Shown one piece after another: positions 1 to 12,259 of a DNA stretch of 64,000 bases. The DNA lies in the NCBI GenBank assembly GCA_964017185.1, contig OZ024872.1, positions 61,807,817 through 61,871,816 on the forward strand, given 5' to 3'. Position numbers and translations under genes: made by a program. Numbering within the stretch: the first letter of the stretch is position 1; every line of letters starts with the position of its first letter. The stretch comes from Rugalucina vietnamica (taxonomy: Eukaryota > Mollusca > Bivalvia > Lucinida > Lucinidae). The notes under the pieces are model-generated. The model saw nothing but the letters and a program-made list of their open reading frames with translations. It did no database searches and was not told the origin of the DNA.

Positions 1-235
1 TCGAGTCAATGCGAATTATGTATATAAATTCAATGCATCTTGCATGAGGTAGTATTTGTATTGTTGTGTTACCAAAAATTCCGATATTGCTAAACTATGT
101 GACTGAATGGCTAATGGACAAACGAAATTGAATTATGAGGACACCGACGGCATTAATTTGGATTTATGCATCTCAGTCCATTAATGTTGCCGTGCCCCCT
201 AACAGAAAACGACATCAAGTTGCATTTTTGCTGGC

Positions 236-500
236 TTTCTCTCACGATGAAAATTTACATTGTAATCCCCATTGATCAATACCGTGTTTGTTTGCACTAT
301 GAAAAAATGCATGGTTTCCATAGCATCCATTAACACGATTTTTGAGCATGGGCATGTGCATACAAAATTGGTCATATATCCAACATTATTTATCCTAGAC
401 CACTGAATCAGATCTCCTTTTAAAGCTTAGACATTGTCCTTTTATCCTATGGTACGTAGTAACAGTCCTATACGTGATCTCATGTAGGGTGTTTTGGTAC
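236..500 (-). repeat. diverged inverted copy of the 2.07-kb repeat family
   Basis: Read in reverse, this stretch follows 6340-6520 and 17200-17370: TTTGCACTATGAAAAAATGC, the ATCCTAGACCACT block and ATTGTCCTTTTATCCTATGG all recur in the same order, with many substitutions. It shows the family is old and dispersed, not a two-copy local duplication. The rest of 1-1160 shows nothing I can name; the short open frames there have no protein character. Confidence 0.65.
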
Positions 501-1159
501 CGGTGTCGATTGTTTGAAGATGGCGACGAGTCAAACAGGGAATTTGTAAGTCGCCTTTCATTTTTAAAAATATTAGTTATTTTCAATGCTAGGGGCCCAT
601 CTCAGACACTGTCAGGATAGAAAAAAAATCAGATTTTAGGATTTTGATATTGCCACTTTGCAGTCTTGCCATTGTAGCAAGAATTTGGCCGAAATGAGTG
701 GGTGGCTTACGTGATTTTAAATCCAAGCGGAGATCGATAAGGCTGTAGCGACGTTTTGTCTTTTAAACAGCAAATATCGTCACTTTTCTACAAAATTCTA
801 TTAGCCAAGACCCCCAAACACTTTCCCTAGCCCTGGTAGCACACAGAAACTTTCATGGTAAAAATGTGCTTGAATTTACCAGTCAGACTACTGTGTAGAG
901 ACCATTAAATTTTAGCCAGCAACCGTGTAGACACAGGTAAATTTTGACTATTATGTACCTGTGTAGATGCAGATTTTTGATACTGTGTATACGGTCGGGT
1001 ATATCTACCTGTTTCAATTGCTAGTGGTAAGTTGCAACTGCGGGATTTGGCGAGTACGCAGATTATACACAAGTATATCAGGTTATATGATTGTAGAACA
1101 GTGTCGCAGCAATCATTTGATACCAATTATAGCTCTCTATGTCTATCAGAAACCAAGAT

Positions 1160-1395
1160 ACAGTTGATTTGCTATGTGTACCGCCTTATTTTTCGTAATT
1201 TTCCCGTGAATTCGAAAGGTTTGGTTAATATTCATAAAACAAAAAGTCAAATGACTTATATATTGTAGTACAGGATGATATAATTTTGCCCTAGCAATCA
1301 TTTGATGCCATTTTCAGCATGTTAGGGCTTTTGGTTGTAGGTTTACCCGTATAATTTTCCCACTTTTTCATTGTATTTTCAAATTTGAAAGCTAT
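1160..1395 (+). repeat. diverged direct copy of part of the 2.07-kb repeat family
   Basis: This matches 5345-5560 and 16177-16395 in order, for example the shared ATATATTGTAGTACAGGATG and AGCAATCATTTGATGCCATT, with scattered substitutions and small gaps. It is clearly older than the two near-identical copies. Confidence 0.65.
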
Positions 1396-1595
1396 CACAC
1401 TGCATCAAATTAAGGAATAGAAATTGAGGAGATACAAAATATAAAACATATGAATATATAGATAAAAATAATGAACAGCATCACCACTCTGGTAGTTTCG
1501 GATTTTCGGTCTTGAATTCAACCTCCCTCATGCCTGTCATAGCACGCATGTAGTTATTTTGCGAATTTTGAGTTCTTTTTGGGCAAATTTTGGAT

Positions 1596-1636
1596 AAATG
1601 ACCTTGACCTTTCAAATGGAGGGGTCAAGGTCATTT
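1596..1636. repeat. short inverted repeat of GGTCAAGGTCATTT
   Basis: The 14-base arms AAATGACCTTGACC and GGTCAAGGTCATTT flank a 13-base loop. Each arm is a tandem pair of AGGTCA-like nuclear-receptor half-sites with no spacer. No gene lies beside it, so a regulatory role is only a possibility. A third cluster of the same motif follows near 1765-1785. Confidence 0.5.
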
Positions 1637-2164
1637 GGAAATTGCACTCGGTAATTGCTAAAATGTATTCACTTTCGATATTTGCCAGTTTGCAGCAGAT
1701 TCACATGGAAGACCAGCCATAAATTTAGAGATAGTCATATGCCCTATGTATTTAATAGCCGTGACCTTTGACCTTGACCTTGACCTTAAAAGTCAACAGA
1801 AAAAATGGCAGGAAACATTTTTGAAAATTAAAAAATAAAACAAACACTTTGGTATATTACAATCATGATTGTCTTAAAATTCATTGAACAATATAAGCAA
1901 CTCCAAAACTTAACCATTTTCCTTAAATATGTACAGCACTCAAAGGTCATACCATGTCCTGTCATTAACCTTCGTTGCTATGGCAACTCATTTGGACGAA
2001 CGCTGCAACTTACATACATATCGAACCCTACAAGAATACCTACCATCTGCATATCTATGGGGCAAATATGTACATGCAAAGATAAAGGGCTAGGGGCCAG
2101 TCCCTTTTGAGTTACTTCCCTTTGTAGTTCTTGATGGCTTTTGTATACAGTGAAGATAGTGCAT

Positions 2165-3220
2165 TTACGGGCCGATCAACTCCTAATAAAGTTTTTGTTG
2201 AAACTTTTTGATATTATGTCTACATGATGTAAATCCATTGGACATTTAAATGAAGAAATATTATTGCCAAAAAATAATTTTTGACAAAATGACAGCTATG
2301 AGAACTTAGACAATTTTTCTTAGTTTTTTGCAGGTAAGGGCTCTAATGGGCCGATCAACTCCTACCACAGTTTTTCGTGGAACTTTTTGATATTATGCCT
2401 ACATGATGCAGACCCATTGGACATTTGCATGAAGAAGTATTATTGCGAAAAAATAATTTTTTACAAAATGACAGCTATGAGAACTTAGACAATTTTTCTT
2501 ACTTTTTACAGGTAATGGCATTCACGGGCCGATCAACTCCTACTACAATTTTTATGGAACAATTTGATATCATGCCTACATGCTGTACACCAATTGGACA
2601 TTTGCATGAAGAAATTGTATTGTAAAAAAACAATATTTGACAAAATTACAGCTATGAGAACTTACAGCTATGAGAACTTAGACATTTTTTCTTACTTTTT
2701 TTACAGGTAAATTCATTCACTGGCCGATCAACTCCTACTATAGTTTTTCATGGAACAATTTGATATCGTGCCTACATGATGTACACCAATTGGACATTTG
2801 CATGAAGAAATTTTATTGTGAAAAATATTTTTTTTTACAGGTAAGGCCATTCACGGGCCAATCAACTCCTACTACAGTTTTTCATGGAACAATTTGATAT
2901 TATGCCTACATGATGTACACTCTTTGGACATTTGCATGAAGAAATGAAAAAATTTTATTGCGAAAAAATAATTTTGACAAAATGACAGCTATGAGAACCT
3001 AATATATTTCAATTTGTCTTAAGACAATTTGTCTTAGCTTTTTTTTTTACAGGTGATGGCATGGTTTTCTTACCTTTTTTACAGGTCTAGGCATTCACAT
3101 GCCGATCAACTCTACCACAGTTTTTGATGGAACTATTTGATATTATGCGTAAATGTAGGCCTATAGGACATTTGCATGAAGAAATTTTATTGTGAAAAAA
3201 TCATTTTTGCGGTAAACAGT
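2165..3220 (+). repeat. tandem array, about six copies of a ~180-bp unit
   Basis: GGGCCGATCAACTCCTAC and its variants recur at about 2168, 2348, 2526, 2722, 2856 and 3100. Each is followed by a TTTTTCATGGAAC block, a GGACATTTGCATGAAGAA block and a poly-T/ACAGGTAA block. Units vary in length by deletion or insertion (about 133 to 244 bases) and have drifted, so this is an aged local satellite. Nothing protein-like is encoded. Confidence 0.85.
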
Positions 3221-3229
3221 TACACTGCG

Positions 3230-4620
3230 AGGGGTTTTTAATAAGCATTGCTTATTGACACTTTTTCATTTGTCCTGGCTGAATGCAAGATTCAAGATAC
3301 AAAATATGACAATATAAGGGGCAACAGATAATATGAACATTTATAGCGGCACATAAACCTGGAATATACAGAGGGCAACAGTTTCAGATTTCGTTAATTT
3401 ATTTAGACTATTGTGGTAGGTATGTGCTTGTTTCTTTTGGCATACAATATACTAAGGGCGCCAAAAATATGTAGTTTTTTTTCTGCACGTACAAAACGTG
3501 GTATGCGATTGAGTGAATGGATCAAACATTTTTAAATGGATTATAAATTTCAGAGTCTGGTAGGAATTCATATCATTTTAAAAACATTTTAGATATTCCA
3601 GGTTGATGTGCCGTAATATTTGTTAACTTAATAGATCTGTAATCATATATTGTCAATGCCACTACCGACCAAATACTTCTTTCGTTATCTTAGTTGCAGG
3701 TTGTCAACCAATGCCTATATTCTTATTAAACTCATATATTTTGGGTCCAATTCCTATAAATTTTGAAAATAGTTCCTATATATTTTGAGGAAAAGCTATT
3801 GCCGATAATTGATCAAAATAGCAAATATTGCTTTTGATAATATCTCTTTTTGCTTTTTTTTCTTCTTATTTCTTCAGTTATTGGAATGCTGACCCCCCTA
3901 GTGGAACTTTTAAACCTTTAATTTTGTTGAGATCATTTCATAAACTGATTTGTTTCATAGGAGAAAAATCATTACTGTGCTGGTATATGCCATCCCTAGA
4001 CCATTATGAGCACTTTAAGCAGCATACATGTATATTAATATAATGCTTAATGGACATTATGCCAATCTTTAGTCAGTATTACTTTTAAGTTCAATGCATG
4101 TCACATTTTCATAACAATTAATAAATTGAGTATTCTAGTTTACATCAAAGTTGTCATATTTTTATACACATAACTGTCTTTTTACCTATTTCTGATTTTC
4201 CTTTCTTTGTTTCAGTGCCTTTAATATTGTGTTGAAATGCAACTATACAAAACAAAACTTGAGGCTGGGATCACAGGAGACAAAGTCAAAGTCATATACC
4301 ATTGAGCTTGCCCCCAGGTCCCTACACGATTTCTATATATTATTACATATCAGTAAAGATTATGTTCTTTCTCTATTATAGGCCAAGCTTGTGGATTTAC
4401 TTTAATTTACAATTGAGGAAAAATGTGATTACTCACACTTTGACTTTGAATTTTAATGTTGTCTACATTTATTTATAAAGAAACAGTGAAAAATGATAAA
4501 TGTAGGTCTTAAGTATAGAAGTAGAGGAAAATTTGACCTGAACTTGGTCTTTATTTTGTTTATATTTTCAATGAAAACTGCTTTATATTGCCAAAAGAGT
4601 GCCATTATATAAAGACCTTT
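3230..4620. other. AT-rich intergenic or intronic DNA, nothing recognised
   Basis: There is no open frame with family character, no RNA gene and no clear repeat boundary. A 71-codon frame at 3828-4043 is rich in Phe and Ser, as expected of AT-rich non-coding DNA. Confidence 0.5.
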
Positions 4621-4625
4621 AATTC

Positions 4626-4782
4626 TGTAAGAGTCATATAGGGGCCCTATGTAGCATCACCATTCTGCTGAATACTTCGACACACTTTATCATTACTTGA
4701 ATGGTCACCTCATGCAGGAGGCAGCCGATGAAAACGTAATAGCGATGACCAGGCTATTTCCTTAAAGCAGTCCATTTTTGAC
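4626..4782 (+). repeat. 157-bp direct repeat, left copy
   Basis: This is base-for-base the same as 6937-7093 as far as I can read. It abuts the left end of the 2.07-kb block exactly. No TG...CA ends or poly-purine tract mark it as an LTR. Confidence 0.85.
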
Positions 4783-6849
4783 TTTGGGCCTCACACATCT
4801 TTCGTGGTTATATGAGGTAGGGCTGTACATTTACCATTGCAGAATGGAAGTGGTATTGGCCGCTTTCATGATAGGTTTCTGTAATGCTTGTCAGGGGCAT
4901 CCGACTTTCATTGTCTGGGTATGGTGCACTGCATTGTTTGTAATCAAGGTCAATTTTACTTAACAATGTTAATGTACATAATGCTAGAGCCACTTTCCTC
5001 CATATGTAAATTGCCGATGGTCTTAAAAAGACAGGGCATATTTTGTCTATCTGGGGTATGCCCTTTGAAATCACTACATCTATGATTCGACAGAAAATTA
5101 TACATTCTACAGGCAAAGATTCAAGCCTGGCTGGAATAGAGCCTGCATTAGAGTTGGTATTTTGTAACACAAGAATGTTGAACCATACTCATGAGCTAAC
5201 CTTACATCCAGTTATCTAAAGTTAAACAAGATCTGGCTGTTTAAAAACATTTGGACGTCTGTGTAAATGGCTCATTTTGCTAGTACATTTCTAAAAAATA
5301 TTATGATCAGCGTTTCTTCAAATGGAGCTCTGATAGAAGGCATGTGATTTTCTATGTATACCGCCTTAATTTTTACATAATTTTCCTCTAAATTTGGAAG
5401 GTTTTGTTAATATACATTAAACAAAAAATCAAATGACATATATATTGTAGTACAGGATGGTCTAATATTGCACTAGCAATCATTTGATGCCATTTTCAGC
5501 ATGTTAGGGATTTTGGGTGCCAAGATACAAGTCATTCTGTAGGTTTACCCGTTTAATTTTTCCACTTTTCATTCCCATTTATGAAGTTTTCATTAAAATT
5601 CATGAAATTGAAAATCAGATCATTCTTATATCAGACTTTAGGGCCATAGTAAATTGCCATAGCATTCATTTGATACTTATTTCAGCATCCTGGATTTGTT
5701 AACAGCTCTGGTACAAGTGATTTTGTACATATACCCCCTATTTTTTCCAAGGGTTTTCTCTGATTTCTTGTGTGTTTTATTAATTTTTATCAATAAGCAA
5801 ATTCAGTGATTTGAATAAAAGCTTTTAAGGTTAAATTGCCAGGTCTATGCATCACTATCACACCAATTATAGTATTCTAAAGCATGCTTTTGTTGGTATA
5901 TGAATATTTTTGAGAGTACATCCTATTCTTTAGAATTACACTGTGGGTGGAGGTGGAAACTATGTAATTTTACATCTTGAAAATGTGTTCATTGTTGAGG
6001 ACAATATTTGGTCCCTCTGACAACACTGGCAGTCATGAGAATTGGTTTCATAGATACAAGGTAGATCATATAACCCATCAAAAACTTTGTAATGGCTATA
6101 GTTTTCACCTTGTTTTTACTCGATTTTCGACATATTGATTAATATTCATAAATATGCAAATGAGATAATTTTCATTTAGACCCATGACATCAATAAATTT
6201 GCCAAATGACATGACTGGTTTAATAACAAAGTGTCTCAATGATCGTTTGGGACTGAAATTAGTTTATTTATAGATATTTAGCGTTTTTGTCATTTTTATG
6301 TTTTCATTAAAATTCATGAATATGCAAATTAGATAACTAGCATTACTTACCATAGGATGAAAGGACAATGTATAAGCTTTAAAACGAGACCAAGTTTAGT
6401 GGTCTAGGATAAGTAACAGCAGAGATATAACAAATTTAGTATGCCCACCGCTATGTTCAAGAATCATGCATTTTTTCATAGTGCAAAAGAGTTTATCTTT
6501 AAGGACAAAAATTCATTTCATTTCTAGGGTCCCAGTGAATGATTTGGCACCCATGAAAAATTGTCCTGGGGTGCAAGGTAGGTCAAATTAGCTCCCGGGG
6601 GGATTTTACTAATAACTTCGCAATTTTGCACTGAAATGACCTTTAACCTTGCTAGGGTATATGTTTAGCACTCTCCTTTGTTATGCTATAAATGCGACAT
6701 GCATAATAAGTGTATATAATGTAGTTTCGGTGAAATTTTACGGAAAATACAGCAAAGGAATGACACTGAAAAGTGTTTTTATACATTTGTCTCGTTATTT
6801 TGCACCCAATCAATGTTTTGAGCAAACATTTTGAAACTATCAAACATTT
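4783..6849 (+). repeat. 2.07-kb duplicated block, copy 1
   Basis: This is nearly identical to 15615-17705, with only a few substitutions and one 24-base difference near 6465. Diverged relatives occur at 236-500, 1160-1395 and about 56630-56790, so it is a dispersed repeat with one recent duplication. Frames of up to 120 codons occur identically in both copies but show no protein family and are probably spurious. Confidence 0.9.
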
Positions 6850-6936
6850 AGGCAGCCATCCAATCGATGAAAAAAAAATCTTTAGATGGCAAAATGGGGT
6901 AGAAGCTGGCATCCATGCTGATATTGTTCCTAGACT

Positions 6937-7093
6937 TGTAAGAGTCATATAGGGGCCCTATGTAGCATCACCATTCTGCTGAATACTTCGACACACTTTA
7001 TCATTACTTGAATGGTCACCTCATGCAGGAGGCAGCCGATGAAAACGTAATAGCGATGACCAGGCTATTTCCTTAAAGCAGTCCATTTTTGAC
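6937..7093 (+). repeat. 157-bp direct repeat, right copy
   Basis: Identical to 4626-4782. It is separated from the right end of the 2.07-kb block by 87 bases (6850-6936), whose opening GGCAGCCATCCAATC is also found at 12886. Confidence 0.85.
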
Positions 7094-7175
7094 CAAAACA
7101 TACTGTAAAAATTCAACGAAGCGGATGACAAAATTTAACAAATCATTTAAAATAACCATACTTTCTAACTAGAAA

Positions 7176-7178
<3 letters not shown>

Positions 7179-7216
<38 letters not shown>
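7179..7216 (+). repeat. (AC)n microsatellite
   Basis: An uninterrupted AC run of 38 bases. Confidence 0.98.
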
Positions 7217-7218
<2 letters not shown>

Positions 7219-7219
7219 T

Positions 7220-9335
7220 ATCCTGGAACTTATTTTAAAGCTAGTGTATATGGCTTAGGCCGCATCGTATTGCATACTTTTTTTTAGAAACTATCTTTAT
7301 AGATTGATGTTCTTGTTTCAGAGCATAGCGAACATTTTGGGTTACATATGATAAAGTTATCACCGTAATTACTGGAAAAGACTGGCTATCAAACAGCTTT
7401 CCACCGTCACGAACTGTGCTTTAAGTTTTTACTTCTTTCTGTTGCTTACATTAAATTTTGTTTCCGAGCTACGCATATATCAGTCCACCTTTCAGAACAA
7501 TAATCTTCCAGCGAATAATGTCAGATAGGATGAAACTCTGCGAACTGATATTTGTAATTAGGCTGTAATTGTGCCAAAGAATTAGTCCACTGACTCCGGA
7601 AATACCTGTTGTTCCGTAGTCGATCTCATTTCTAGCTGATTTCAACTTTATGACAAGGCTTAAGATTGATAAGCATTTCTATTTCTGTTGATGAGACATC
7701 ATAAAATGGATAATTACCCATATTTGATATCAATGTAGAACCGTTTTACTTTGTATCGAACGTGACATCTCATTGGTCTACAAAGCACAACTTCCGGTTC
7801 CAATGGACTATCTATCACGCGTAATGAATTTGCGTTTATCTTCATTACCTGCGAACTCCACGACACTTTTAATCAATTATGGAAAATGAAAATGGATGCA
7901 ATGAACGCTTGCTTCATTCTGCTATCGCGTGCTGTTTATTTCCTGGCTCCTACAATAAAACAAGATATAGATGAGCTTGTTCAATTTATTCGCTTTATTC
8001 TTGAAAGGCTTAGACAGGTGTAATTAAGGGAATCGTTCTACTGAGTATGTTTTAAATTGATCTCATCTATGGCTCTTGTGTCACAAGTGCTTAACACGGG
8101 ACGAAAATGTATTACAACTGCTCTCATGTTGGTAAAATCAGGAAAGAAATTCTTAAAGTCAAATGATATAACTTTGTATAGTAAACTTGTAGGGGCATCT
8201 CTCTTAGAAGGTTCGATTGGAAACAAAATTGTAGGCAAAATATCCTTACAAGAACTCGCATAGACTTGATACATGTATCTTATAGACGATGAGAAAATTA
8301 CTTTATTTCATTCTGAATATGTATCGAATTTCACTAAATGTCAAGTAATTATGTTCAATTTCATCACTCGTTTGAGTGCATTCTGTAACTCCTGAACCAT
8401 GAAAGGTAGACTTTCGCAATGCCTACATACGCAATGTAATTGCATTCAATCATTTATGAATCAGTCCGACAGCATCATAGTAGAGAGATACAGAGGCACT
8501 GCAGAGTACCTTTAAGAATTTGAAATCTAAAGGTAGAAGTAGTCAATGATCAGGAAATGGCGCACTCAGAAAGAAATTCACACTCCAAAAACCTAGGTAG
8601 GGAAAACTAAATTGACAATAAGGTAGAGCATATCGTAAGCCGAGTGAGCAGCTATTTCCCAATAGGCGGTCACTCAGTAAGCCGAACTTTAGATATATGA
8701 AAACGCACATTAAGTGCAAATTACACAAAAAATCAGCACTAAAACATTTAATAATTAGAACCACAACAGAAATATCTTATTGGAATGATCAGTAAGACTG
8801 GTTTTCGTTGTAATTTTAACTATTACTTTATGTTGCCTTTAGGCCAGAATTTTTTTATTTATTGATTTACGAACTGAGCCTACACTCTAATTTTCTGAAA
8901 AGTGGAAAAAAAAAAAAATAAAAGTGATGCTCTGGAATTTTATTTTTATTTTTTCCCCCTACCCTAATAATTTTATAAGAATGAAACAAATTACTTCCCA
9001 TACCAACTTTGTTTTAAATTTTGACCATTTCGTTGCTTTCTTGAGTAAACATGGACAGTCAAAGACCTCTGAACAGCAAATTACTTCATATTACACCCAA
9101 AGAAAGGGGTGTTTGATGGTGACATATCAGTATGCGTAAATTTTGATCTCTTATAATACTTAGTAACAATACTTATAATTATTAGTAACAATGATTTGGA
9201 ATTGTCAATACCTAAAAGTATGAATATTAATATTTGATTCGTGGCAATGGTGATGAAAATAGCACCACCACCCAAGAATCACCATAGAAACCATAATGGA
9301 GATTAAGCTGAAGCCTTGTAGATATGTTTATAATT
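7220..9335. other. unassigned stretch with one ambiguous small frame
   Basis: Two overlapping frames at 8038-8274 (78 codons on minus, 68 on plus) have more balanced composition than their surroundings, but neither shows a motif I know. A 13-base A run lies near 8908. Otherwise there is nothing to report. Confidence 0.4.
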
Positions 9336-9337
9336 TT

Positions 9338-12258
9338 TAGCTCACCTGAGCCGTCAGGCTCACAAGGTGAGCTTATAGTATACCCATGCTCCGTCGTCCG
9401 TCCGTCCGTCCGTCCGTCCGTCGTCCGTCCGTCCGTCGTCCACCATTTTCAAAGATCTTCTTCTCTGAAACAGCTTGGCCAATCAAAGCCAAATTTTACA
9501 TGAAGCATCTATGGGAAGGGGGAACCAATGTGTATATAAATAATCCAGGTCACATGACCAAGATGGCCGCCATGCCCATATATGGTAAAAACCCTTCAAA
9601 AATCTTCTTCTCCGGAACCACTGGACCGATTTCAACCAAACTTGGCATGAAGCATTGATGACTCAAGTACTACAATGTGTATATAAATCATGACCTTGCG
9701 GTGACCTTGACCTATTTTACGGCAAGGTCAACATAGGTCGCCTTTGCATTTGAATGGGAAAAATTGTTAAATTGTCATTTAAAGGAAAAATCTTGCAGAA
9801 AATCAGCAGTAGGACTGAATATTAATGATTCTGAAAAAAATAATTGGGCACCAGTGGCTCATCCGCCCCCACCCCGGGGCAATATACATGTATATTATCA
9901 TAATATTCAAACATCTTCTTCTCTGAAACCGCTTGGCCAATCAAAGCCAAATTTTACATGAAGCATCTATGGGAAGGGGGAACCAATGTGTATATAAATA
10001 ATCCAGGTCACATGACCAAGATGGCCGCGATGCCCATATATGGTAAAAACCCTTCAAAAATCTTATTCTCCAGAACAGGTGGATCGATTTCAAAGAAACT
10101 TGGCATGAAGCATAGATGGCTCAAGCACTACAATGTGTATATAAATCATGACCCTGTGATGACCTTGACTTATTTTACGGCAAGGTCAACATAGGTCGCC
10201 AATGCATTTGAATGGAGAAAACTTTTAAAATGTCATTTAAAGTCATTTAAAGTGAAAGTCTTGCAGGAAATGGGCAGTAGGACTGAATATCAATGATTCT
10301 GAAAAAAATTGGACCCCAGGGGCTCATATGCCCCCACCCCGGGGCAATATACATGTTTGTTATATGACTGAAGAAAATCCTGTCTCCTGATTGGCTCATT
10401 CAGTTTTAATAAATCCTAATATTTGCTTAAAAACAAGACCAGACTGATGAAAACCAGATCAAACCAGTTCCTCGAGGTTAATTATTTTGACAGTTTTTCT
10501 ATATTAACTTCCAAAATCTATATTACCCTCCTGGCCAAAAATAGCATCACCATGAAATCAACATGGGCTAGGTGAAATTGACATGCTTTGCTGTATGTGT
10601 ATAAAACCTGCCAGTTAGCTATAAATAGCCTGAACTCATTTCAGTTCATGAAATCTACATGCTTTTCAGTAACAAACTTTTACAGGTAAACAAAGCACTT
10701 CAATTATAATCAATGGCTCATTGTTATCTAGCCTTCTTTCACATCTGTTATGATTTTGTTCATTTATTTCCTTTAATGAAAATATAAAATACACATTGAA
10801 ACAGTGGAAATGTCATATAACAAAACAGTTATTGACTTCAATTTCGGTAGATATAAGGATTTATCTACCCTCAAAAGTGATATTCACCTCGGCCTCCGGC
10901 CTCGGTGAATATCACTTTCTCAGGTAGATAAATCCTTATATCTACCTCATTGAAGTCAATAATTGTATAATATTACCATAATATTCAAACATCATCTCCT
11001 CAGAAACCGCTCGGCCAATCAAAGCCAAATTTTATGTGAAGCATCAATAGGAAGGGGTAATCAATGTGTATATAAATAATCCAGGTCACATGACCAAGAT
11101 GGCCGCGATGCCCATATATGGTAAAACCCTTCAAAAATCTTCTTCTCCAGAACAGGTGGATCGATTTCAAAGAAACTTGGCATGAAGCATGGATGGCTGA
11201 AGTACTACAATTGGCATATAAATCATGACCCTGTGATGACCTTGACCTTTTTTACGGCAAGGTCAACATAGGTCGCCAATGCATTTGAATAGGGAAAACT
11301 TTTAAAATGTCATTTAAAGTGAAAGTCTTGCAGGAAATGGGCAGTAGGACTGAATATTAATGATTCTGAAAAAAAATTGGACCCCAGGGGCTCATCTGCC
11401 CCCACCCCGGGGCAATATACATGTATATTACCATAATATTCAAACATCTTCTCCTCTGAAACCGCTTGGCGAATCAAAGCCAAATTGTATGTGAAGCATC
11501 TATGGAATGGGGGAATTAATGTGTATATAAATTATCTTGTTCACATAACCAAGATGGCCGCCATGCCCATAAATGGTAAAAACCCTTCAAAAATCTTCTT
11601 CTCCGAATTTTAAGGACCGATTTCAAAGAAACTTGGTATGAAGCACCAATGGCTGAAGTACTACAATGTATATATAAATCATGACTCTGTGGTGACCTTG
11701 ACCTATTTTACGACGAGGTCAACATAGGTCGCCAATGCATTGGAATGTGGAAAACTTTTAAAAAGTCATTTGAGGTGAAAATCTTGCAGGAAATGGGTAG
11801 TAGGACTAAATATTAATGATTCTGAAAAAAAAATGGACCTAAGGGCTCATATGTCCACACCCAGGGGCAATATACATGTATATTACCATAATATTCAAAC
11901 ATCTTCTCCTCTAAAACCACTTGGCCAATTGAAGCCAAATTTTATGTGAAGCATCTATAGGATGGGGGAACCAATGTGTATATTAATAATCTAAGTCACA
12001 TGACCAAGATGGCCACCATGCCCATATAATGTAAAAACCCTTCAAATAATTTCTTCTCTGAAACCAATAGATTGATTTTAATGAAACTTGGCGTGAAGCA
12101 TCCATGGACAGTATATTGATTATTCTGAAAAAAGAAAACGGCCAAAGGGCTTCATCTGCCCCTGCACTGGGGTTAAATACCATAATATTCAAACATGTTT
12201 ATTGGTATATGCAGCAGACTCAGGTGAGCGTTTACAGGACCATTGGTCCTCTGGTTAA
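9338..12258 (+). mobile_element. hairpin-ended cassette with ~456-bp tandem core (family A)
   Basis: The left end is TTAGCTCACCTGAGCC, a short loop, then AAGGTGAGCT, a hairpin followed by a (CGTC/CGTCC)n tract at 9391-9440. The core repeats a unit of about 456 bases, with starts near 9448, 9906, 10985, 11440 and 11897. Each unit carries GGTCACATGACC, AAGATGGCCGCCATG, TGTATATAAAT, GGTCAAGGTCA-type motifs and ATACATGTATAT. The right end is CAGGTGAGCGTTTACAGGACCATTGGTCCTC. No transposase or Rep/helicase is encoded, so it is non-autonomous. Terminal hairpin plus microsatellite plus tandem core resembles bivalve pearl-like / Helitron-related elements. That class assignment is an inference. Confidence 0.8.
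10356..10967. mobile_element. MITE-like insertion inside the cassette, with long hairpin
   Basis: The tandem unit breaks after ATATACATGT and resumes with ATATTACCATAATATTC, so about 0.6 kb is inserted. Its right part (10829-10963) is a long hairpin: TTATTGACTTCAAT, GGTAGATATAAGGATTTATC and GTGATATTCACCTCGGCC are mirrored with few mismatches around GGCCTCCGGCC. A related hairpin occurs at 19531-19688. Confidence 0.7.
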
Positions 12259-12259
12259 T

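Noticed and set aside
2165-3220. CRISPR-like array
   Set aside because: Units of ~180 bases with no constant short repeat and unique spacers; a plain satellite in a eukaryote.
4626-7093. LTR retrotransposon
   Set aside because: Despite identical direct repeats there is no TG/CA end, primer-binding site, poly-purine tract or gag/pol frame, and the homologous block at 15.6 kb lacks the repeats.
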